Both the position numbers and the translations under genes were made by a program. The notes beneath the pieces are model-generated. The model had not been told where the DNA came from and ran no database searches. It saw nothing but the letters and a program-made list of their open reading frames with translations. From Siphonodentalium dalli (lineage: Eukaryota; Mollusca; Scaphopoda; Gadilida; Siphonodentaliidae), in NCBI GenBank assembly GCA_032622095.1, contig CP136069.1, forward strand, positions 14,244,450 through 14,308,449: a DNA stretch of 64,000 bases, given 5' to 3'. Below are positions 57,046-64,000 of this stretch, one piece after another; the first letter of the stretch is position 1, and each line of letters begins with the position of its first letter.

Positions 57046-57655
57046 ATAGCGAAATATCTAATACACATTTTGTATATATATATCAATACTTATACAAGTT
57101 GTTATATTTATTATCTGTTAAATATATTGTTTGTTATATTTAATATTTTATTTGTTATTTCACTTGTTTAATTTTTAAAAAGATGCAAATAGTGTTATTT
57201 TGAACTATACTCAATATTTCTGAAAACAAAATTTACTTCTAACATGTAAGCATGGGAACCCTTGTAAATAAGATATATTTGCATATAAAGTAACTGGAGA
57301 TGTGTACAAAAATATGATGAATACATTTTTCAAAAGCCCGAGAAAATGATCAATGACCAATATATAATACGTTTATAAATTATACAAAACTGTCATCATA
57401 AATATTTAGCAAACAATAGTGAATTAGAAACTGTTAGTGACTTTCAAGAACTAATTGTGTTCATTCCACAGCCTCCTAGAATAACGCTTTTTCAATCCTT
57501 TTATGCATAATGCATTCATTAAATGTGAAAATGTGTTGTTTTTATGGTGTGTGAAGACATGACTAGAATATAAACATCACATTACAACTTTACAATTATT
57601 CACAGATACGCTTGTTTCAATAAATATGAAATAAAATATGAGAGATCAACAAAAA
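57046..57655. other. no recognisable gene
   Basis: Very AT-rich, no coding signal. Confidence 0.5.
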
Positions 57656-58222
57656 AGCACTATTCGATCAAGGGGGGGGGGGGGCATATTTTTTCCGGGC
57701 ACGTATATCGGGGGAGGGGTGGGTGGGTGGGTAATCCATGGGACCAACAAACAATTTTTTCAGCAGCTCAATTTTTTTCCTGCACGTCTTTTGACTATTT
57801 TTGCAATGAGTTTGGATTAAAACGCCTTAGAATAAGAGAAATAATGTAATTCTAACTGCTAAACTGACTTCAGGCAGTTATCGTGTTGTATTTTGTTGCA
57901 AATTTTGAAATCCAAGATGGCCGCTGGCAGCCATGCTTTTTTGGCCGTATGACCTCAAAATGACTTGTTCCTATTTACATGTCAATGTTAACATCCATGA
58001 CAAATAGTATGCACATAAATTCATATACAGCTGTTTACAGTGAATTCCCCCAGCAAATCTCTGTTTTAGTGTTAAAAGGGGATGTGTGTCAAAAAATGGT
58101 CGGAAAAAACTGCCGAAAACGGAGTGGGTGGGTCCCAACAATGGTCGAAAGTGAAAAATCAGCGTACGTTCCTGAACATTTTTTCCGACCCCTCCTCCCC
58201 TGATTCGATGGGGAAAAAATAT
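57656..58222. repeat. degenerate inverted repeat with G/C runs
   Basis: TTCGATCAAGGGGGGG, then TTTTTTCCGGGCACGT on the left resembles the complement of ACGTTCCTGAACATTTTTTC followed by CCCCTGATTCGAT on the right (about 58168-58210). A small element with decayed terminal repeats is possible. AAGATGGCCGC occurs at 57913. Confidence 0.4.
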
Positions 58223-58813
58223 ATCGAGCCCTCTTCGAGGAAGAGTCTGATATACGGTTAGAAGCACTTTTCAATAAAGCGGGGGATCTGACTTTATGCG
58301 TAAGTTGTGGTAGCATGCTTGTGCAATGGAATCGTCTGGGAGAGGGTATAATGCCATATATTGTGTCGAAATCAGTTGGCTATTCTACGGCTCCTCGTCT
58401 CTAAGATGGTGCAAGGTCCGGCTGTCAAAATGATCGAAAGTATCCGTTGGAATGACTACCGTGTTGAACTCCCTATTGTAACCATTGTCTGAGGACCATA
58501 CATGTATGATGAATACATGTGTTTATAATATACCTAATACAGCATAGAAGATCACTAGAAAGTACAGACTGAGAGAAGCTTATCTCCAATAATCCATCTT
58601 GAACTTTACAATATGACATTAAGATTTATTTCAACCGTATAGGCCAAACTAAATCTGGTGTTTCTAGTAACCTGCCTGTTCCTCTTGTTTTACGAATGTT
58701 TGTGTACGTTACCACCATGTCCATCTGTATTGACCATTGGTGAGCAAATTACACGAGACCTAAAATTCCAGTTATATGTGGATGATTCAACACAGAACAT
58801 TCTTCTAGGTGTG
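58223..58813. other. no recognisable gene
   Basis: No supportable exon; short frames without motif. Confidence 0.4.
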
Positions 58814-59998
58814 TGAAGTTAGTTGGACGTTGGACGTTGGATATTCAACTTTTTTGTTTTCGTCTTATGCATTAGGGGTGCACCATAAGTCCAATTCGTG
58901 CTCTCCCACTGAAACTTCATCCGAAATTCCGCGCTTTTCCTGTTTTCCAGACCATAGCTGGACTTAGAAAATGTTCACTTATACGATATTAGAGAGCACA
59001 AGCTGAAATTTGGTAACTATAGTCATTCCCATAGGAGAACTGCACATGCCAATCTACAAGTGCAAACACGCTCAGCGTTAGGCGTTTTCAATATCGAAAA
59101 CCTGCCTTTTCTCCCGAAAACAAACACATTATCTGCTAATAATAGAACTAGTTTTAGGTAGATAATCTGCTTAAATTGTCTCATTTTGCGTAAATAATGT
59201 GCTGAAATCGGGAAAATTTAGTCACATTATCGTTTCATAATGATGCCATTCTTAGCAGATTATGCGCGGACAATGACACAAATAAGCCGTTGGACGTTGG
59301 ATATTCAACGGATATTCGCGTGAAGTTAGTTGGACGTTGGATATTCGGCACTTAGAAAATAAAAAAAACACATCAATTTTGGTTTTATGCATGATGGGTG
59401 CGCCATGAGTCCAATTCGTGCTCTCCCACTCAATCCATGTCCGATATTCCGCGCTTTTCCTGTTTGCCAGACCATAGCTGGACTTAGAAAATGTTCTATT
59501 ACAAGACATATAGCTATATAGGGCGCAGGCTGTATTGCCGAGCCGATTGAGCTGAAATTTGGTAATTATAGTCATTCCCATACGAGAAGTGCATATGACA
59601 ATCTACAAGACCAGACATGGTCAGTTTCATACGTTTTGAATATCGAACACCATATCTGGACTGAAAATTTCGTCTTAACATATCAAACAAATAAAAAAAT
59701 CGCAGTTTCCTGATTGTACCAGGAGACTTCATTAGACCAAATCCGTGTTCTCCAACTCACATCTTTTCCACTTTTTTTAGCCGAAATTTTATTTCACGTT
59801 GGATATTCAACGGACATTCAACGGATATTCGCGTGAAGTTAGTTGGACGTTGGGTATTCGGCACTTAGAAAATAAAAAAAATTAAAAAAATTGGTTTTAT
59901 GCATGAGAGGTGCGCCATGAGTCCAATTCGTGCTCTCCCACTCAAACTTCGTCCGAAATTCCGCGCTTTTCCTGTTTTCCAGACCATAGCTGGACTTT
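58814..59998 (+). repeat. family E, three direct copies
   Basis: Copies at 58814-59106, 59321-59652 and 59833-59998 share GAAGTTAGTTGGACGTTGG, ATAAGTCCAATTCGTGCTCT (copies 2-3: ATGAGTCC...), ATTCCGCGCTTTTCCTGTTT and CCAGACCATAGCTGGACTT. Copies 1 and 2 also share CTGAAATTTGGTAA and TAGTCATTCCCATA. A family F foldback lies between copies 1 and 2. Copy 3 passes into family G sequence after GCTGGACTT. Confidence 0.7.
59125..59288 (-). repeat. family F foldback copy 2
   Basis: CACATTATCTGCTAATAA, TAGATAATCTGCTTA, AATAATGTGCTGA and TTAGCAGATTATGCGCGGAC, ending AATGACACA: the inverted counterpart of 54545-54690. Confidence 0.6.
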
Positions 59999-60640
59999 TA
60001 TACATTTCACAACGCTACCGTCTTCTAATATATATTCTAAGACTTTCGCTTTTGTTAAAAAAATGCACTGGCGAAGTAATGCATTTCGCTAACGTCCCGA
60101 GTTCTCCGCTTCTGCCGTTCGCCTACAATATTGTCCTTAAAATGCGAGAACTCGAAATGTTCGCGAACTATGTTACTTTCTCAGGCTTCTAAATCCACTG
60201 TATACAGCGAATGGGAACGCTCTTGTAAAGTAACACATTTCGTGAACGTCCCTATTTATCGGCTTCTTAGGACAGTGTATACAGCGAAGGGGGACGCTCT
60301 TCGCCTACCGCACTGTCCTTAGAAGCCGAGAACTCGGAATTTTTGCGAGCAGTGTCACTTTTCTCTCAGGGAAAGTTTTGTAAGTACCAGTATTACATTA
60401 TCATTACTAACATTGAATAATTTATGCTAAAGAAATAATCTTAAATAAGAGTGCACATTTCACAACGCTACCCCTGTCCGAATATATATGCGAAGACTTT
60501 CGCATTTGTTAAAACTGCACTGGTAAAGTTACACATTTCGCGAACTTCCCGAGTTCTCCGCTTCTGCCGTTCGCCTACCATATTTTCCTTAAAAGGCGAG
60601 AGCTCGAAATGTTCGCGAACTGTGTTACTTTTCTGTCAAA
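59999..60640 (+). repeat. family G hairpins, three units
   Basis: Units near 60065-60180, 60228-60360 and 60520-60635 carry GTAACACATTTCGCGAACGT, a GAGTTCTCCGCTTC or complementary GAAGCCGAGAACTC block, TTCGCCTAC and GAACTGTGTTACTTTTCT. ACATTTCACAACGCTACC precedes the first and third units. Related copies are at 16023-16156 and 18462-18600. Confidence 0.7.
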
Positions 60641-60699
60641 ATAGATCGTCTGGTTTGTGAATCTTTTTGACTAAGGCCCTGGTTCGTGGGGATTCTGGG

Positions 60700-61165
60700 G
60701 CATACCGCTGACTCGTGGTCACTCTGGGCCACCTCTGCCCTCGTGGTCACTCTGGGCCACCCCTGCCCTCGTGGTCACTCTGGCCCACACGATTGCACTC
60801 TGGGACACCCTCCTCGGCGGTCACTCTGGCCCATGCCCAGAATGCCAGCCTCGATTGGCACTCTGGGGCATGGGCCACAGTGACATCGAGAGCAGGGGTG
60901 GACCAAAAATTACCGCCCGACTGGCACTCTGGAGCACCCCTGTCGGCTGACACTCTGGGCCACCCTGCCTTTGTGTTCACTCTGGTCCACCCCTGGACTC
61001 GATGGCACTCTGATGCACCCTCCTCGGTGGGACTCTGATCCACCCCTGCCATCGTGGATACTCTGGCTCACCCCCGGACTCGATGGCACTCTGGTGTACC
61101 CTCCTCGGCGCCACTCTGAGCCAGAGTGCCATCGAGGGCAGTGATGGGCCAGAGTGTCCGCCCTT
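60700..61165. repeat. GC-rich ~28-30 bp minisatellite
   Basis: Units of CACTCTGGGCCACCCCTG followed by CCCTCGTGGT, with increasing variation. At the right end the array turns over (GAGCCAGAGTGCCATCGAGG). Overlapping open frames on both strands come from the repeat. Confidence 0.9.
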
Positions 61166-61179
61166 ATTACTCTCGATAT

Positions 61180-62895
61180 TTTATCTTAATTTTGTCAACT
61201 TATCGGTGTCATTTTCTTCTATGGTCGACAGCCTTTATCCGTTCAAAAATCCAGACAAAATTATGAAAAATGGATAGTTAGATTTTTGACCGCAAAAGTT
61301 TGGCAACTGCTTGGGGTCATCTCACTTCTATCGTGGGGGACAAACCCATAGTTGTCTTTATCTGGTCAAAAGTCGATCAAAACAACGAATATTATAAAAT
61401 TTGATTTTTGATCCCAAAAGTGGACGAAATTTTGGACACTTTTTGTGTGATCCAACTTTTATGGTCGTGGGCCACACCAAAGTAGGCTTGATCAGGTTAA
61501 AGTCAGGTCTAAACTAGGAATTAGGTAAACTTTGATAGTTGACCCCATATTAAGTTTAACATTTGGGAACTTTTATGGTCTCTTCTTACTTGCTTGGATA
61601 GTGGCCACGTAAGTCCCAATCTGCTTAAAACTGGTATAAACTATGAAAAGTGGATCTCTTGATTTGTGACCAGAAATTTTGGCGAAATTTGGAGAACTTT
61701 TTGGAGTCATCTGACTTGTATTGTCGGGTTCAAACCCAAAATGGACATTATCCTGTCAAAATTAGACTAAAACTACGAAAAGTGCAAAACTATCGATTTT
61801 TGACCGCAATCTCAAAATGTTAGCAATATTTTGGTGTCGTCAGACCTGTTTGGTTCGGGGTCAACCCACATAGGTCTTATCTGGTCAAAATTCGGTAAAA
61901 CACTGGATAATTCGATTTTTTACCCGAAAGTTTGTTATAATTTAGGCAACTTTCCGGTTTTATCTTACTTCTATGATCGGAGCCAGTCAAAACTACAAAA
62001 TCTTTAAAAAAAGATTCTCGACCCGCAATATGGATAAACTATTGGCTACATTTTGGCATCAGCAAACTTGATTCGTTCAGGGCCAACCCACATAAGTACT
62101 TATCTAATCAAAATCCAGTAAAAACTACGAAAACCAGATAATTCTATTTTTTACCCGATTTTATTTTAATTTGGACAACTTTTCGCTATCATTTCACTTC
62201 TATGGCCGACAGCCTACACAGAATACGGTAAAATTCGATATATTTACCCCAAAGTAAGTTAAAATTTTGAGAACTTTTTTGGAATCGTCTTACTTGCTTT
62301 GGTTGGGGCCAACCCACGGAAGTGTTTCCGTGTGTAAAACCAATAAAAACTGCGAACACTAAATCATTTTATTTTTGAACCGAAATTATGTCAAAATTTT
62401 GGCAACTTTTCTGAGTCAACTTACTTGTATTGTCGGGGGCTACCACACAGTAGTCTGTATCCTGTCAAAATCCGATGAAGACCGCGAAAATTGTAAAACT
62501 TTTTTACCTCGAACTTTGTCGACATTTTGGCATTTGTTTGGTGTCGTATGACTTGCTTCGTTCGGGGCCAACCCACATAAGTCCTTATCTGGTCAAAATC
62601 CGATACAAACTACGAAAACTGGATAATACGATTTTTGACCCGAATTTTTGTCATAATTTTGACAACGTTTCGGTTTCAACTGATCAGGTTTACACCAGAG
62701 TCTTTATCCGATCAAAATCCAGTCAAAACTACGACGAAAACTGTAAAACTTAATTTTACCCAAAATTTGGTCGAAATTTTAGCTCCTTTTCGGTCAGGTC
62801 GGACCACAGTAGATGTAAAAACTAAGAAAACTGGATATTAGATTTTATACTCGAAATATTATCTCAATTTTGACAACTTTCGGCGTCATTTAGTC
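61180..62895 (+). repeat. degenerate ~150-bp satellite, about 11-12 units
   Basis: Recurring order: TTTTTGACCC, a TTTGGCAACTTTT block, TCTTACTT, TTCGGGGCCAACCCACA, AAGTCCTTATCTGGTCAAAA, TCCGATAAAAACTACGAAAA, CTGGATAATTCGA. Spacing about 140-165 bp. Frames such as 62475-62753 come from the repeat. Confidence 0.85.
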
Positions 62896-63553
62896 ATTTA
62901 TTGTTTCACTCTGTCGAAAAGTCGAACACATGCTTTTTCTGATTTCGATATTTGAATATGTCTCATAATCTGTGGCCTTTAAAGTCTGCATTGTGTCAGA
63001 TATCTATCGCTCGAGGTCGGAGACAGCATTGCTGCTTAAGAGGGTAAGGTTTCTGAAATTCAAATTAAAAAATCAAACGCAATCAGGGACTTGGCGATGT
63101 TTATTTTTGTGACGGGTGTGGGGAGGGTACCATCTTCACACCTTAGGCCAAAAGTTTCAGCAATTGAAAATTTTATACCCGACACAAAATTGCATGAAAT
63201 TTCATACCAAAAATTGATTGCAATTGTTCTTATAATTGATTTTTCAAACGACATTTTAATGTGACATTTGTCGTATTGGGGCCAAATATCGTAGCTGTTC
63301 CTCCTTTCGGTAAATTTTAAACTATAGAGGTATCAGTTTGTAACTATTCAACAAATGAACATTTCGATCTGTCGCTGAAAAAAGTTCATCTCTATGAGGT
63401 GTAAATGGAATTCGAAGACTGGGTGTGGTTAAAGTGACGGAGCAGTTGGGTATTTTAAGGTGACAATTTCAACTCAGATCGTCTATAGTCACGTCCCTGA
63501 ATACGAGTAAGGTGTCCGAGATTTAGCAAGGCACATCAGAGTAAAATACTCAC
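62896..63553 (-). other. intron side of the PAN exon; nothing else seen
   Basis: Would be the start of intron 1 of the minus-strand PAN gene. No further exon is recognised. Confidence 0.4.
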
Positions 63554-63803
63554 CTAACATCTGTGCCACTCCGCTATCATCCCTCAACAGAACACAAGTG
63601 AAACCATTCACGACAAACGATTTGCATCCTGATTTCTTCATACACTGAGCACCACAGTCCATTTCTGATTTTGTATTGGCAGTTGCAATGACATTAGCCT
63701 GGTTTAGTTGGCCGCTGCCTCCTTTGTTAAAAATGACGCTCACAATATTCGAATTAGCATCTGCGGATTGACCGAAAAACAGCATAAGAATTACGAAGAT
63801 CAT
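63554..63803 (-). CDS. first coding exon: signal peptide and PAN/apple domain
   Basis: An ATG at 63803 gives MIFVILMLFFGQSADANSN, a good signal peptide with likely cleavage after SADA. An in-frame ATG 17 codons upstream (63854) would add a hydrophilic leader, so I prefer the internal start. The mature part has a PAN/apple pattern: NTKSEMDCGAQCMKKSGC, KSFVVNGFTCVLLRDD, giving C-x3-C...C...C, then the end of the fold at VAQML. The exon ends at donor TTAG|GTGAGT in phase 1, the same phase as the EB-like and FN3 exons on this strand, so they may form one extracellular protein with a ~49-kb gap. PAN domains bind proteins or sugars. The open frame to 63489 is intron read-through. Confidence 0.7.
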
Positions 63804-64000
63804 GGTTGATGAACTTTTACTTTGATCTAAATTCAAAAAATGACAAATATTCATGCACTGAACCCCACGCGAAAGCTACCCTGAACTAAATACAAGCGAA
63901 GAATAGACAGGCGACTCGCAGCGATGTCAATAAGTGGCACCGACTCAATCGATAATGCAAGCATCGATGATCTGATTCGACAATCGACCTGATGAAAATA
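63804..64000 (-). promoter_or_regulatory. 5' UTR/promoter side of the PAN gene
   Basis: Upstream of the chosen start in the minus-strand sense. No clear TATA box or initiator is seen. The region is cut by the window edge, and a non-coding first exon further right is possible. Confidence 0.3.

Noticed and set aside
60686-61277. Open frames with Gly/His/Pro/Ser repeats
   Set aside because: Direct translation of the ~28-bp minisatellite in three frames.
7370-62895. CRISPR-like arrays among the short tandem repeats
   Set aside because: Units are contiguous and degenerate without unique spacers, and the genome is eukaryotic.

Overview
This window is non-coding, AT-rich, repeat-dense animal nuclear DNA. 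I see no bacterial operons, rRNA or recognisable tRNA genes. Exons with GT-AG sites in matching phase, PAN, EB-like and FN3 extracellular modules, an LTR retrotransposon and a relic of a Polinton/adintovirus packaging ATPase all point to an invertebrate metazoan. A mollusc, annelid or brachiopod is my inference only.

Host genes are sparse. The best candidate is a minus-strand secreted or membrane protein gene. Its first coding exon (63554-63803, signal peptide plus PAN/apple domain) lies at the right edge. A cysteine-rich EB-like exon (14713-14838) and a fibronectin III exon (13724-13987) lie about 50 kb downstream on the same strand. All these junctions are phase 1, so the exons can be joined in frame, but membership in one gene is unproven. 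A second possible gene signal is a pair of related promoter/exon-1-like segments (25498-25675 and 35933-36093 continuing at 46396), each with an inverted ATTGG...CCAAT pair and an AG|GTGAGT donor.

The rest is mostly mobile or repetitive DNA. Left part (1-13 kb): satellite with a higher-order period, a long-TIR element (2719-5382), a broken viral-type packaging ATPase joined to a C2H2 domain (5578-7219), and multi-palindrome MITEs (8.2-12.6 kb). Middle (14-36 kb): several foldback families, a 3.05-kb long-TIR element with a 5-bp target duplication (22119-25168), two nested elements with 9-bp and 8-bp target duplications, the inner one carrying a zinc-finger-like ORF (26327-28215), and degenerate tandem repeats (32-35.3 kb). 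From 36094 to 46391 lies a 10.3-kb Ty3/gypsy element with nearly identical LTRs, TATA target duplications, a primer binding site and a polypurine tract, but interrupted gag and pol frames. Right part: a TIR element filled with a GC-rich satellite in two opposite orientations (46.5-49.1 kb), a near-perfect 777-bp tandem duplication (51972-53527), LTR- and LINE-like remnants, direct-repeat and hairpin families, a minisatellite (60.7-61.2 kb) and a degenerate ~150-bp satellite (61.2-62.9 kb).

Regions with no supportable gene are listed as such. All family assignments come from reading motifs and repeats by eye; no database search was run.
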